64,000 nt of DNA from Luminiphilus syltensis NOR5-1B (GTDB lineage Bacteria > Pseudomonadota > Gammaproteobacteria > Pseudomonadales > Halieaceae): assembly GCF_000158175.1 (NCBI RefSeq), contig NZ_DS999411.1, positions 1,526,964-1,590,963 on the forward strand, written 5' to 3'. The translations under genes and the position numbers were made by a program. This document shows, piece by piece, positions 40,818 through 49,665 of the stretch. The notes under the pieces are model-generated. The model did not search any database, was not told the DNA's origin, and was given only the letters and a program-made list of their open reading frames with translations. Positions within the stretch are counted from its first letter, which is position 1. The number at the start of each line of letters is the position of its first letter.

Positions 40818-41318
40818 TCAGTCCCAGTGCTCGGGCTTGTCAAGGTGAGTGGCGACACCGGCAGCTTCCGCCATCCGGAACATTTCTCTGGCATCCAGGA
40901 TCAGGGCGACACTGCCATCGTCGTTATAGCCAGCCAGCGGGCCATGAGCTATCGCGAACATCATCATGCCGTCGGCACCGGTGATCGGCTTGTGGTTGAT
41001 CCCTGCCGGTTCCTGTACGTAGTCCCCGGCGTGGCCCCAGTCATCCTCGTAGGCAAACCCACCTTCAAGGATGATACCTTCCACCGAGCCGATATGACCG
41101 TGGATTGGGGCAATGTTATCGGGTCCGACTTTCAGCATCATGCTGAAACCGCCGGTTATAGGATTGATCGCTAACAGCTTGAACCAGGTATCGGGCATGA
41201 CCCACGGGGCCCAGTCAAGATTACCCTGAGCAAAAAATGCGCTCTTGAGCTGCCTGCTGATTTCGATACCGGTGGTGCCGGAGTCGCTGAGTTGCTTGCT
41301 GGTTTTGGTGTTGTTCAT
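40818..41318 (-). CDS. Cupin-fold dioxygenase-like protein
   Basis: The ATG at 41318 (MNNTKTSKQLSD) is preferred over an upstream frame. The 166-aa protein is a single cupin with the metal-binding pattern IHGHIGSVEGIILEGGFAYE and a second motif around PAGINHKP, as in ChrR-like cupins and 2,4'-dihydroxyacetophenone dioxygenase, which cleaves a side-chain C-C bond. Whether it is catalytic here is unknown. It is the first gene of the leftward arm of the catabolic cluster. Confidence 0.75.
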   Translation of the reverse strand: MNNTKTSKQLSDSGTTGIEISRQLKSAFFAQGNLDWAPWVMPDTWFKLLAINPITGGFSMMLKVGPDNIAPIHGHIGSVEGIILEGGFAYEDDWGHAGDYVQEPAGINHKPITGADGMMMFAIAHGPLAGYNDDGSVALILDAREMFRMAEAAGVATHLDKPEHWD

Positions 41319-41507
41319 AACGTTACTCCATTCAGTCTGGTGGGCTACGATTCCCCGCGGGTGTGCGCGACAGCACGGTCGTTTTAGGGAAATCTCAATC
41401 AAATAACAGCCTAGCACCGGAAAAAATGCCTCAACAGAGTAGAAATACTCATTGTTTCCAGCCTTTGTGGTGAATACGCTGGCGCCAGAAAACAAGGAGA
41501 TTCTTCA

Positions 41508-42047
41508 ATGCCCGTCCTGAATTTTGGTCAGCCCGATGGCGGTGTGATTCAAACTGCCTTTATCACCGATGATATTCAAAAATCCATGGCGCAGTTCACC
41601 CGGCAGCTGAATGTGGGGCCGTGGTTTCTGTTCGAGAACTTCGAGCTCAACGACCTCATTTACAAGGGGCAGCCGGCCGACTTCGCCGTTAACTTAGCGC
41701 TTGCTAACTGCGGTCACATGCAGTTTGAGTTGATTCAGCCACTTGACGATAAGCCTTCCCCGTATCGCGAGGTGTCCAGGGACTCGGGTTGGTGCTTTCA
41801 TCATCATGCGGTGGCTGCCACCGATTTCGAGCATAGCTGTGCGCACTATGCCTCCCAGGGGTTCGAAAAGGTGCTTACTTGTTCGGTGGCGGTCGGTGGC
41901 CGCGCAGCCTATTTCGATACCCGCGGCAGCGTCTTTGGAATGATTGAGGTGGTAGAGATGACATCAGCCGTGGAGCGATTGTGGACGGACATTCGTCATG
42001 CCGCGGTCGGCTGGGATAGCAGTGAGCCCGTACGAACTCCCGACTGA
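41508..42047 (+). CDS. VOC-family (glyoxalase/dioxygenase fold) protein
   Basis: The 179-aa product is one VOC module pair: VIQTAFITDDIQKSMAQFTR at the start with GPWF, then HMQFELIQ and FHHHAVAATDFE, the usual metal-ligand strands, and a final VFGMIEVVE. Members include ring-cleaving dioxygenases and isomerases. It is divergent from the cupin gene, sharing a 190-bp intergenic region, and belongs to the same cluster by position. Confidence 0.8.
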   Translation: MPVLNFGQPDGGVIQTAFITDDIQKSMAQFTRQLNVGPWFLFENFELNDLIYKGQPADFAVNLALANCGHMQFELIQPLDDKPSPYREVSRDSGWCFHHHAVAATDFEHSCAHYASQGFEKVLTCSVAVGGRAAYFDTRGSVFGMIEVVEMTSAVERLWTDIRHAAVGWDSSEPVRTPD

Positions 42048-42051
42048 TATA

Positions 42052-42142
42052 GGCTCTTCATCATAAACGGGGGACACCGGCATCCATTACACCGAATTTG
42101 CGAAGTTCGTTTAATGGAAAGAATACCGATGTCCCACGCAGG
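42052..42142. repeat. Palindromic GGCTCTTCATCA repeat, right-hand copy
   Basis: Starts 5 bp after the VOC gene and is closely similar to the full unit at 12825-12918. Arms GGGACACCGG and CCGATGTCCC enclose CGAATTTGCGAAGTTCG. The unit may act as a terminator-like hairpin for the VOC gene. Confidence 0.7.
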
Positions 42143-42178
42143 ATTAATACTGCGGTGAGTGCTGCAAAAGGGACGGTC

Positions 42179-42523
42179 TCACTCAATCTCGTCATCCAGT
42201 AACGGGCCATCGACGCAATCCTGAACGAGACTGTGCAGGCGGAAGTCGCACCAATTCTTGAAAACCTTCAGTGACCGGTCTTGCGGCCAGAGCGTCGGGT
42301 CGACGTACCACTCGTGGAGAAGGTTCTCGAACACTGGGAGGTAACACAACTCCAGCCATTCCTCGAAGTGCTCACTGGCGCAGTCATGAATCAAGTAGGC
42401 CGGCGAGTCCTCATTCGCGCTGTCCAGGGTCACAAGGGGTCCATCCGAGTCAGGATCGGCTTCGTTGACCCAGTCGATAAAGGGCTTCTTGTACCGGATG
42501 ATAAGCAGATCGCGATTTAGCAT
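42179..42523 (-). CDS. Acidic hypothetical protein, 114 aa
   Basis: The 114-aa product is strongly acidic (many Asp/Glu; ends DDEIE), Trp-rich and without membrane segments. No family recognised; conserved small proteins of this type are often found near tRNA-linked islands. It is the last gene before the right attachment repeat. Confidence 0.55.
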   Translation of the reverse strand: MLNRDLLIIRYKKPFIDWVNEADPDSDGPLVTLDSANEDSPAYLIHDCASEHFEEWLELCYLPVFENLLHEWYVDPTLWPQDRSLKVFKNWCDFRLHSLVQDCVDGPLLDDEIE

Positions 42524-42647
42524 GGCGTGATCCCGATGGGTGCCCCCGGAGTGGTCGATGTAACGATGTTATCTTATCCGCGCTGGAAACAATTCACCTA
42601 CCGACTCAAGTCTATGAGTCAGCGCTCGGAGTCGGCTGGCGAACCTT

Positions 42648-42719
42648 ATAGAAAATCTATAAAAATCAAGAAGATGGTGGGCCCAGAAGGACTTGAACCT
42701 TCGACCAATCGATTATGAG
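42648..42719 (-). repeat. Attachment-site direct repeat (right), within tRNA-Ile2
   Basis: Partner of 12953-13024. It runs from the tRNA's anticodon loop through its 3' end and the TTATAGA-TTT-TCTATAA hairpin behind it. The intact tRNA now uses this element-borne 3' part. Confidence 0.9.
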
Positions 42720-42750
42720 TCGACTGCTCTAACCAACTGAGCTATGGGCC
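42674..42750 (-). tRNA. tRNA-Ile2(CAU) (elongator-Met-like anticodon)
   Basis: All arms fold: acceptor GGGCCCA/TGGGCCC, D-arm GCTC...GAGC, anticodon stem around CTCATAA (anticodon CAT), T-arm GAAGG-TTCAAGT-CCTTC and an encoded CCA. The GACTCATAATCG anticodon arm and TTGGTCG variable region resemble tRNA-Ile2, whose C34 is changed to lysidine, rather than elongator tRNA-Met. ileX lies near rpoD in E. coli, which agrees with its place here. Confidence 0.9.
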
Positions 42751-43021
42751 CACAGCGCGCCGGATTTTATCAGAAATGCGTTGTCTGCGGGGCGTGGTGG
42801 CGCTGATTTTCTTGTCACCCCAATGGGTTTATTGGCGCCCCGCGTATCCGCTGCTCATGCTCTTTTCAACCGAGTCGCATTCGCAACTACTGCACGGCTC
42901 TATAGTGTAGATTGTTTCGAACAAATTTTTGTAAAAGTCGTATCTTTATGAAGCGCAGCCAATCCAAGGGTCGGTGTTATGGTGGTCAGCTGGGCGCCAC
43001 ATCGGGACAACGACCAGCCTG

Positions 43022-43963
43022 ATGCGGCACTCATCCGCCATCATTATGGCCATGCTGCCCCCTATCCTGTGGGGCAGTACCTACCTTGTAACCACTGAGT
43101 TACTTCCGCCAGACAAGCCCATAACGGCGGCGGTACTGCGCGTCTTGCCGGTAGGGCTGCTCATTTTGTTAATGACTCGCTTTAGGCCAACGGCAGACCA
43201 ATTCAAGAAACTGGTGGTCATTAGCCTGTTGGTGATTTCGCTATTTCACTGGCCCTTATTTGTTGCGGCTTACCGTCTCCCGGGTGGTTTGGCGGCAATG
43301 CTCATTTCGTCTCAGCCGCTTATCGTCGCGCTACTCGGTTTTGCTTTTTTTGGTATCCGCGTGCAACGTAACGTTACGGCGGGGATAGCCCTCGGGCTTT
43401 CGGGCGTGGTTATGGTGCTAATCGTTCCGAGTAAGCTCGCCTGGGATACGGTGGGCGTGATTGCTGCCTTTTCGGCTGCACTGTCTATGTCACTGGGCAC
43501 GCTATTGACCAAGCGCTGGGCACTCGATATGCCGGTACTGGCCTTTACAGGATGGCAGCTGCTGCTCGGTGGCCTGTTTTTACTGCCACTGGCTCTGCTC
43601 TTCGAATTGCCGATGCAAAGTCTGGAGGTTCGTCATATCTCCGGCTATCTGTATCTGGCTTTCGTCGGTACGTTATTGCCTTATTTTCTCTGGATGAGCG
43701 CCATACGCCATCTTGAGCCCGTGATCATCTCGACGCTGATTTTATTGAGTCCGGTATCGGCGATGGCGCTGGGCTACGTGGTGCTTAATCAGGCACTCAC
43801 CCCGTGGCAGCTTCTGGGTGCGGGCACGGTGTTGATCGGCATACTGATCACCAGTGTGCCCCCGAGTAAATACATTTTTTGGCGGTCCGGTATTAACGAG
43901 GGTGGTGGTCCGACCACTGCCGCAGCAATCAAACAGACCAATGAGAGAGGAAGCAAACTATGA
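43022..43963 (+). CDS. EamA/DMT-family exporter
   Basis: The 313-aa protein (start MRHSSAIIMAMLPPILWGST) has ten predicted membrane helices in two EamA repeats, including PPILWGSTYLVTTELLPPDK and the second-repeat counterpart around AALSMSLGTLLTKRWA. DMT permeases of this type export metabolites such as amino acids. It overlaps the next gene by ATGA, so both are made together; substrate might be related to the OYE reaction. Confidence 0.88.
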   Translation: MRHSSAIIMAMLPPILWGSTYLVTTELLPPDKPITAAVLRVLPVGLLILLMTRFRPTADQFKKLVVISLLVISLFHWPLFVAAYRLPGGLAAMLISSQPLIVALLGFAFFGIRVQRNVTAGIALGLSGVVMVLIVPSKLAWDTVGVIAAFSAALSMSLGTLLTKRWALDMPVLAFTGWQLLLGGLFLLPLALLFELPMQSLEVRHISGYLYLAFVGTLLPYFLWMSAIRHLEPVIISTLILLSPVSAMALGYVVLNQALTPWQLLGAGTVLIGILITSVPPSKYIFWRSGINEGGGPTTAAAIKQTNERGSKL

Positions 43964-46080
43964 GTAATTCCCAGTACCCCAATATATTTCAGCCGCTGAA
44001 GATCGGTAATATCACGGTGCGTAATCGCATCATGCAGTCCGGGCACGCTATGGCGTTTAATTCCCGCGATGGCATAACCACTGAGCGCGACATCCACTAC
44101 CACACGGCCCGAGCCAAGGGCGGCATTGGCTTGATGGTGACCGGTAACCGCCTGGTGCACCCCACCTCCAACACCTTCACCCGCGGCTATCCCTACGGCT
44201 ACCGTTCGGAAATGGTCGAGCGAGACCGTTCGCTAACCGACGCCGTGCATCGCCATGGTTCACACATCATTGCCCAGCTCAATCACTTTGGTGTGATGGG
44301 CGAGAGCCACTCAATGGACGATTACCGCGTATTGTGGTCCGCGTCTAACATCAAATCCCCGGTGTTTGGTGAAATGGCCAAGGCCATGGAACGCGCCGAT
44401 ATGGATGAGGTACTGGAAGGCTGGTGTCTGTCTGCGGAATACAGCAAACAGGCGGGCTTTGACGGGGTCGAAGTGCACCTCGCACACAGCTATTTGCTGC
44501 ACCAGTTCCTGTCGCCGGTTTACAACAAGCGTACCGACGAATACGGCGGCAGCCTTGAGAATCGGATGCGCTTCCCGCTGGAAGTGATTCGTGCGGTCCG
44601 CGAGCGCGTCGGTAAGGATATGGTCGTCGGTATTCGCTTTACCATCGAGGAGATGATCCCCGGTGGTATGGAGCCCGAGGACTGGGTGACGATTGCCAAG
44701 ACCATCGAAGCAGAAGGTTTGATCGATTACGTCATGACCACGGCGGGTGCTTATCAGTCGCCCACCTACCTCATGCCTCCCTACGATGTACCCAATGCCT
44801 GGTTGGTACCGACCTGCGCCAAGTTGAAGCAGGAGCTAAGCATTCCGGTATTTGCCATCTCTGGCATTAGCACGGCAAAAGAAGCTGAAGAGGTGCTCGC
44901 CGCGGGTCATGCGGATATGGTGGCGATGACTCGTGCGCAGATCGCCGACCCCAATTTTGTGAACAAAACCGCCGAAGGCCGTGAAGACGAGATCTATCAT
45001 TGCCTGCGTTGTAATCAGGGTTGTGTGGCGCGATTGTTCCAGGGCGCATCCATGACCTGTCAGGTTAACCCTGCGACCGGTCGCGAGGAGGTGTTTGGTC
45101 CCGATACGCAACAGCCGGCTGAAAAACCGGGGCATTGGGTTGTCGTGGGTGGCGGTCCTGGCGGCATGAAGGCGGCCGAAGGTCTTGCCCAACGGGGTCA
45201 CAAGGTCACCCTGCTAGAGAAATCCAATCAGCTCGGCGGTCAGGTGAACCAGATTGTGCAAATGCCGCGCCGTGGCTCATGGGCCTGGATTACCGAAGAC
45301 CTTAAGGCCCAGATCACCAAGCTGGGTGTTGATATCAAGACCAGCCACGAGGCGACGGTTGAATCGGTCAAGGCACTCAATCCCGATGGTGTCATTGTAG
45401 CCACCGGTTCCACGCCGGACCGAACGGGTTATAGCGATATCAATCCCATGCAGGCCGAAATTCCCGGCGTTGATCTGCCCCACGTCATAACCATCGAGGA
45501 AGTGCTCAAGGCGCCCGAGAAGATTGGTAAGAACGTGGTGATTCTCGATGAAAACTCCAATCGCTACTCGGCGGGTATCGCGGAATTGCTCACCGATCAG
45601 GGTCACAACGTACACGTGATTAGTCGTTGGAATGCACTGTTCCACAAAATGTCGACCACGCTCGATATGCCTGTGTCTTATACCAACCTGTTCAAGGCGG
45701 GCATGAAATATACGCTGAACAGCTGGGTGGGTAGCATCGACGAGAAGGGTATCGATGTATTCAATCTCTATACCGGGGATAGCGAGCGAATGGACGGTGT
45801 TGATGCCATTGTCTTGTCAGTGCGACATCTGCCGATGGAGAAGCTGTACTTCGAACTCAAGGAGGCGCTACCGGTCGTGCATCGCGTTGGCGATTGTGTC
45901 ACGCCGCGGCAAACCGACCACGCGATCTTTGAAGGCTTCCTCGCTGGTCGTGAGCAGTTCGATAACTGGTCCAAATACATCGAGCCTGGCTCGATCGAGC
46001 GTTACGATCCCCAGCGTGCTGAGGGTATCGGTGGCCCGGGTATCGAGGCGGAGCCGGTTAAAATCGTCTCGGCAGGTTAA
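43960..46080 (+). CDS. Old-yellow-enzyme/4Fe-4S/FAD oxidoreductase (FadH-like)
   Basis: The 706-aa protein has an FMN-binding TIM barrel (1-~340, with FQPLKIGNITVRNRI and HLAHSYLLHQFLSP), a 4Fe-4S site at Cys348, 351, 355 and 367, and a C-terminal FAD/NAD(P) domain (VVVGGGPGGMKAAEGLAQRG, about 395 on). This is the architecture of 2,4-dienoyl-CoA reductase, trimethylamine dehydrogenase and N-methylproline/stachydrine demethylases. Linked to an exporter and not to beta-oxidation genes, an amine- or enone-type substrate is possible. Confidence 0.88.
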   Translation: MSNSQYPNIFQPLKIGNITVRNRIMQSGHAMAFNSRDGITTERDIHYHTARAKGGIGLMVTGNRLVHPTSNTFTRGYPYGYRSEMVERDRSLTDAVHRHGSHIIAQLNHFGVMGESHSMDDYRVLWSASNIKSPVFGEMAKAMERADMDEVLEGWCLSAEYSKQAGFDGVEVHLAHSYLLHQFLSPVYNKRTDEYGGSLENRMRFPLEVIRAVRERVGKDMVVGIRFTIEEMIPGGMEPEDWVTIAKTIEAEGLIDYVMTTAGAYQSPTYLMPPYDVPNAWLVPTCAKLKQELSIPVFAISGISTAKEAEEVLAAGHADMVAMTRAQIADPNFVNKTAEGREDEIYHCLRCNQGCVARLFQGASMTCQVNPATGREEVFGPDTQQPAEKPGHWVVVGGGPGGMKAAEGLAQRGHKVTLLEKSNQLGGQVNQIVQMPRRGSWAWITEDLKAQITKLGVDIKTSHEATVESVKALNPDGVIVATGSTPDRTGYSDINPMQAEIPGVDLPHVITIEEVLKAPEKIGKNVVILDENSNRYSAGIAELLTDQGHNVHVISRWNALFHKMSTTLDMPVSYTNLFKAGMKYTLNSWVGSIDEKGIDVFNLYTGDSERMDGVDAIVLSVRHLPMEKLYFELKEALPVVHRVGDCVTPRQTDHAIFEGFLAGREQFDNWSKYIEPGSIERYDPQRAEGIGGPGIEAEPVKIVSAG

Positions 46081-46109
46081 TCCGCGTTTCTTTACCTCTG
46101 AGTTAAACG

Positions 46110-46141
46110 AAAAAGCCCTGCCTATTGGCGGGGCTTTTTTT
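46110..46141. terminator. Bidirectional rho-independent terminator
   Basis: AAAAAGCCCTGCC-TATT-GGCGGGGCTTTTTTT: strong stem with A-tract and T-tract, between convergent genes. Confidence 0.9.
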
Positions 46142-46194
46142 ATGGGTCAGGTATACGGGTTGGCTGTCCGCCATCTCTCAGACCCGATGCCGTA

Positions 46195-47181
46195 TTAGTC
46201 CGGCTTTAAACGCCGCGCCCGTCGGGCGAGCTTTTCAACGAGATTAATGCCCACTCCTGGAAGTGACCAGGGGCATACTGCTATGCAAATTGCACAGCCC
46301 GAGGTTTCGGCAAAGAACGGAATACATTTATCAAAGTCCACATACCATTTCTCGCTGCCGCGCACCGTCTTCTTTTCCGGCGTTATGGCAGCGGGTGGAC
46401 AGGCATTTTCACAGACCCGGCACCGGGAGCAGAAGTCATCGATACCGAATTCGCGGGGGGATGTCGCGGCAAATGGCGCATCGGTCAGTACAGCGCTCAA
46501 CCGGAACGCCGAGCCAAATTCCGGATTGATAATCGAGCCGTGCTTACCCAATTCGCCGAAGCCACACTCGATGGCCGGTGGAATGAGCAGAATGGTTCCG
46601 GTCATCGGCCCCGTCACCGGCTCCGCCTGCCAGCCCTGTTCACGAATCCAGCTCGCTACTTTCTTGGCGGTAACAGCAGCGCGTCCGTACTGGCGGGTGA
46701 CATCTTTGCCTCCACGCAATGCGGGGACATGCTGAAGCTCCTCATAGTCGTGCTGGAAGGCCAGCATCACCACGTTGGGCAGACTGGTCGCGGCGTGATC
46801 AAATATCCACTGGGGCTGAAGGGGAGTCACCCCCGTCATCTCGCAATCACCTGACTGGACAAAATCATCCAGCGCCGCCGTCCATGCCGATTCGCTGTGT
46901 TGCTGTTGTACCTCCGCTACCGGTGGCAGTGGTGACAGCACCGCGTCGCGACGATAGGCCCGCAGCGCGATCATCTCCTCATCGGGTTGCTCGTGTTCGT
47001 AAAACCATTGCTGGGCCGCCCCAAATTCAGCGCTTTCCATGTCGGGGGCCCACCAGACCATCGTCGGCGGCCGCACCGCCTCTTCCCCCACACCGTTGAC
47101 GGCATTACCACTGTAATCCTCGGGCAGCAGCGCCAGAAATTCCGGGTTTGGTGTGTAAGGCCGATACGGGTTCTTGGGCAT
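46195..47181 (-). CDS. RdhA/QueG-like 4Fe-4S protein
   Basis: The 328-aa soluble protein ends with a ferredoxin-like region: FCSRCRVCENACPPAAI (about 240-256) and later CAICIAVCPWS, two 4Fe-4S signatures. The central part (CGFGELGKHGSIINPEFG) is shared with epoxyqueuosine reductase QueG and with reductive dehalogenase catalytic domains. No Tat signal is present and the context lacks an rdhB anchor gene, so a cytoplasmic, possibly cobalamin-dependent reductase is likely rather than a respiratory dehalogenase. Confidence 0.75.
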   Translation of the reverse strand: MPKNPYRPYTPNPEFLALLPEDYSGNAVNGVGEEAVRPPTMVWWAPDMESAEFGAAQQWFYEHEQPDEEMIALRAYRRDAVLSPLPPVAEVQQQHSESAWTAALDDFVQSGDCEMTGVTPLQPQWIFDHAATSLPNVVMLAFQHDYEELQHVPALRGGKDVTRQYGRAAVTAKKVASWIREQGWQAEPVTGPMTGTILLIPPAIECGFGELGKHGSIINPEFGSAFRLSAVLTDAPFAATSPREFGIDDFCSRCRVCENACPPAAITPEKKTVRGSEKWYVDFDKCIPFFAETSGCAICIAVCPWSLPGVGINLVEKLARRARRLKPD

Positions 47182-47825
47182 GTGTTACTCCTGCTACCAA
47201 CTCGCCGGCGCTGCCGTAACCGCCGCGTTAGCTGCTTCTTATTCCTCCTACCCTAAATCTGCGCACGCCAAATTACCAGAGCTGCGGGAGTCGACGCCTG
47301 CGGCGCCATAACAATCACCGGCACAAAAAACGCCGACCACCACTTAGAGGCGGGTGCTATCTTGGTTTTATCGCGGCTTCGCGGCTTCGCGGCTTCGCGG
47401 GATCAAGGCCTGCGCGATACCATAATTAACGCTCTGGAGAACAGTCGCTGAAAACCAAACCTTATTTCTTGGAATCGGTAATGCAGTCGGGAGTCCTTTT
47501 AGCCGCGCGCGTAGCTCCAGCAGGTTCAGCGCTCCCTCAGAGTAGCTCTTCGACGCGCAAAGAGCTCCCGCCCACCTCATCTCGCGGCAGTGCCACATTC
47601 GGGATTACTTCGACTGTGCTTGCCGCGATCATTACGGGTGGCTCGGCACCGGTTTACCAGAGCGTCGACGAGCGAACCGGTGAGTACTGCCTCGCCAATG
47701 GAGCAACGCGAGTCGCTTTAGTAATCCGCGGCTGAGCCGCCCGGAGCGGCGTCAATAATGTTGGCCAGATTTTCGTCGACTGGCCCATTGTAAATTGGTC
47801 CTTGAGTCCAGCTAATGCTTAGGCT
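47182..47825. other. Intergenic stretch with an 8-bp tandem repeat
   Basis: GCGGCTTC is repeated about 3.5 times at 47372-47400. Apart from a doubtful short frame (47481-47735), no gene, RNA or strong promoter is seen. Confidence 0.4.
47481..47735 (+). CDS. Doubtful small protein, 84 aa
   Basis: The frame from ATG 47481 gives a Ser/Thr/Ala-rich product with one weakly hydrophobic region and the end DERTGEYCLANGATRVALVI. There is no ribosome-binding site and no family resemblance. It could be a degenerate gene remnant. Confidence 0.25.
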   Translation: MQSGVLLAARVAPAGSALPQSSSSTRKELPPTSSRGSATFGITSTVLAAIITGGSAPVYQSVDERTGEYCLANGATRVALVIRG

Positions 47826-49643
47826 TCAGCCTTTGTATGACTTACAACCCCTGCCGGCCTGCGCTACCGACAATAGTCCGGCACCATCATTCCTCCCAAG
47901 TTCACATAAAAAGGGCATTTGCTCGATCCGACGATAGAATTTCCTGGACCATGGGAGTTCCAAGTTGACAATAATATTTTGGATATTATGTTCAGCCAGG
48001 TAAGGCTGGAACCCATCTTCTTTTTTTGAAGCCTCTAAAAAGTCTTTTAGTCGATAGCGTCCAAAATAATCACCAATTACATTCTGGCCCAGGAGTAAAT
48101 TCTGATTATCAAGTGCGATTTGGTAGGTTCTGCCGTCACTGCCCGTGATATTCGCGTCTGTAGACCTTAGCAGTGCAAATCCCTCATATCGTTTGGAGTA
48201 TTTTTCAATCAGAGTGTCCTCGCTTACAAAAATCCACTTACCTGCACTTTTGGCATTCACTAATACAAGCAAAATACATACCGCAGTAAACACGGGTCTC
48301 GAGAGCCTGAGCAATCCCCCATGCTTCAAACGCTCGCGAAAGTGATTTGACCAGCTGTATCCAGATATCTTCACCCAGATGAGTCTGAAGACTTCAGCTG
48401 AGAGTATTGCCATCAATGGATAAGCAGGGACGAGATACCGCGGATAGCCACTAACGATCATCCAGCTAAGGAACCAGAGATATAGAAGGACCACAGCGTA
48501 CTTGTATTCTGCGGTTAAGCGTTTCCAGAATATTGGCAGGAACAGGGAGCTGAGGAGGAGCGCGGGAGGCCAATCTCTGACGCCTTCCAGTTGATTGAGC
48601 TGGCGATCCATATCTTCAATATTCCATCCCCAGCTACCAAATATAGATGCACCCAGAGGGTGTAAAGGATCCCCCGAGACGACAAAAGCGCGGGCATACC
48701 AAAAGCCACAGCTCAAAAAGAATGAAGCCAAGAGGTAAATTCGCGCCGGGTGCGTACGAAGCAAAAAAAAGAAAGCTACCAGTGGAATGGCCAAATAAAG
48801 GGCGGCTTGGTACTTGCTTGAGAATGCAGCGCCAGCTAACAAGCCCACAATAATCACGAAATAATTATCGTCATCCGTAAAGTAGCAACGAGCGGCGTAC
48901 ACGCAGCCCGTTACCATACCGCAAAGCACCATATCGACGGTTGCCGTGGCGATAACCGTACCACTCATCGAAGTCGTCCAAATGATCACCACCAAAATTG
49001 AGGGCAGTGTAGGAAGTGTCTTTCGCGCCGTATGAAAAATAAGGAAAGCAACCGCGGTGAACGCCAGTGCCGATAAACATTGACCCACTAATAGGGTCCC
49101 CGATTGCGACCACCACGCTGCGATTGCTGCGGGTCCCATGGGGAACAATGGATACCTAATCGCCTCGTTAACAACAATACCCCCGCCTTTCCACCAGGCA
49201 AGAGTTTGTGGGAGGTGGTACATAATATCGTCCCAGTAGTGGGGACTTTGGAAAGCACGCAGTGCATAGGAGAACACTATGAGCGATACAAGCCACTCGG
49301 GCTTGAAAATTTGGTGTTTCATAGTGAAAGCCCGTGGATTCAGACTTTCTGGTGTGCGGGACTCCTTACGCGCGACATAGTGCCTTCTGGCGAGGAAGGC
49401 AAAAATTGCCAGAATGCTGAGCAAGAGTGGACTGACTAGGTCGAACTGTCCAAGCCCACCGATTGCAGATGCCAAAACCATCCAGAGCGCTATACCGATA
49501 AAGATCGAAAGCGGTATGGTCGCAAACTGATCTTCCTTATGGCGGCGGTAATGCACTAGGCCGCCAGTAGCGGTCACGCCTAGTACAAAGATCAGGAAGG
49601 CGACTATCGTTTGCGGCGACATATAAAGTAGTTCTGTAACCAT
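47826..49643 (-). CDS. Polytopic glycosyltransferase (GT39/GT83-like)
   Basis: The 605-aa protein has about 11-13 membrane helices and the acidic first-loop motif PHYWDDIMYHLPQ, the position where GT-C transferases keep a catalytic Asp. A soluble C-terminal domain of ~120 residues follows. Enzymes of this class move a sugar from a polyprenyl-phosphate donor to lipid A or protein in the periplasm. It follows a GT2 polyprenyl-phosphate sugar synthase and GtrA, a complete set for such a modification. Confidence 0.8.
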   Translation of the reverse strand: MVTELLYMSPQTIVAFLIFVLGVTATGGLVHYRRHKEDQFATIPLSIFIGIALWMVLASAIGGLGQFDLVSPLLLSILAIFAFLARRHYVARKESRTPESLNPRAFTMKHQIFKPEWLVSLIVFSYALRAFQSPHYWDDIMYHLPQTLAWWKGGGIVVNEAIRYPLFPMGPAAIAAWWSQSGTLLVGQCLSALAFTAVAFLIFHTARKTLPTLPSILVVIIWTTSMSGTVIATATVDMVLCGMVTGCVYAARCYFTDDDNYFVIIVGLLAGAAFSSKYQAALYLAIPLVAFFFLLRTHPARIYLLASFFLSCGFWYARAFVVSGDPLHPLGASIFGSWGWNIEDMDRQLNQLEGVRDWPPALLLSSLFLPIFWKRLTAEYKYAVVLLYLWFLSWMIVSGYPRYLVPAYPLMAILSAEVFRLIWVKISGYSWSNHFRERLKHGGLLRLSRPVFTAVCILLVLVNAKSAGKWIFVSEDTLIEKYSKRYEGFALLRSTDANITGSDGRTYQIALDNQNLLLGQNVIGDYFGRYRLKDFLEASKKEDGFQPYLAEHNIQNIIVNLELPWSRKFYRRIEQMPFLCELGRNDGAGLLSVAQAGRGCKSYKG

Positions 49644-49665
49644 CTCAGTCCTTTGGTTGAGTGCT

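Larger units (their letters stand above)
12953..42719. mobile_element. Composite genomic island in tRNA-Ile2(CAU), about 29.7 kb
   Basis: The island is bounded by the 72-bp tRNA-derived direct repeats. It holds a tyrosine integrase of the tRNA-site type, but this lies in the middle (24090-25265) rather than at an end, so the integrase may belong to the nested satellite module rather than to the whole island. Contents are heterogeneous: peptidase, reverse transcriptase, surface proteins, transposase relics and a catabolic cluster. Loss of the original integrase or successive insertion can both explain this. Confidence 0.75.

Noticed and set aside
46195-47181. Respiratory reductive dehalogenase
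   Set aside because: No Tat signal, no membrane anchor gene, and the length is shorter than respiratory RdhA.
47372-47400. CRISPR-like array
   Set aside because: An 8-bp direct tandem repeat without spacers; no cas genes anywhere in the window.
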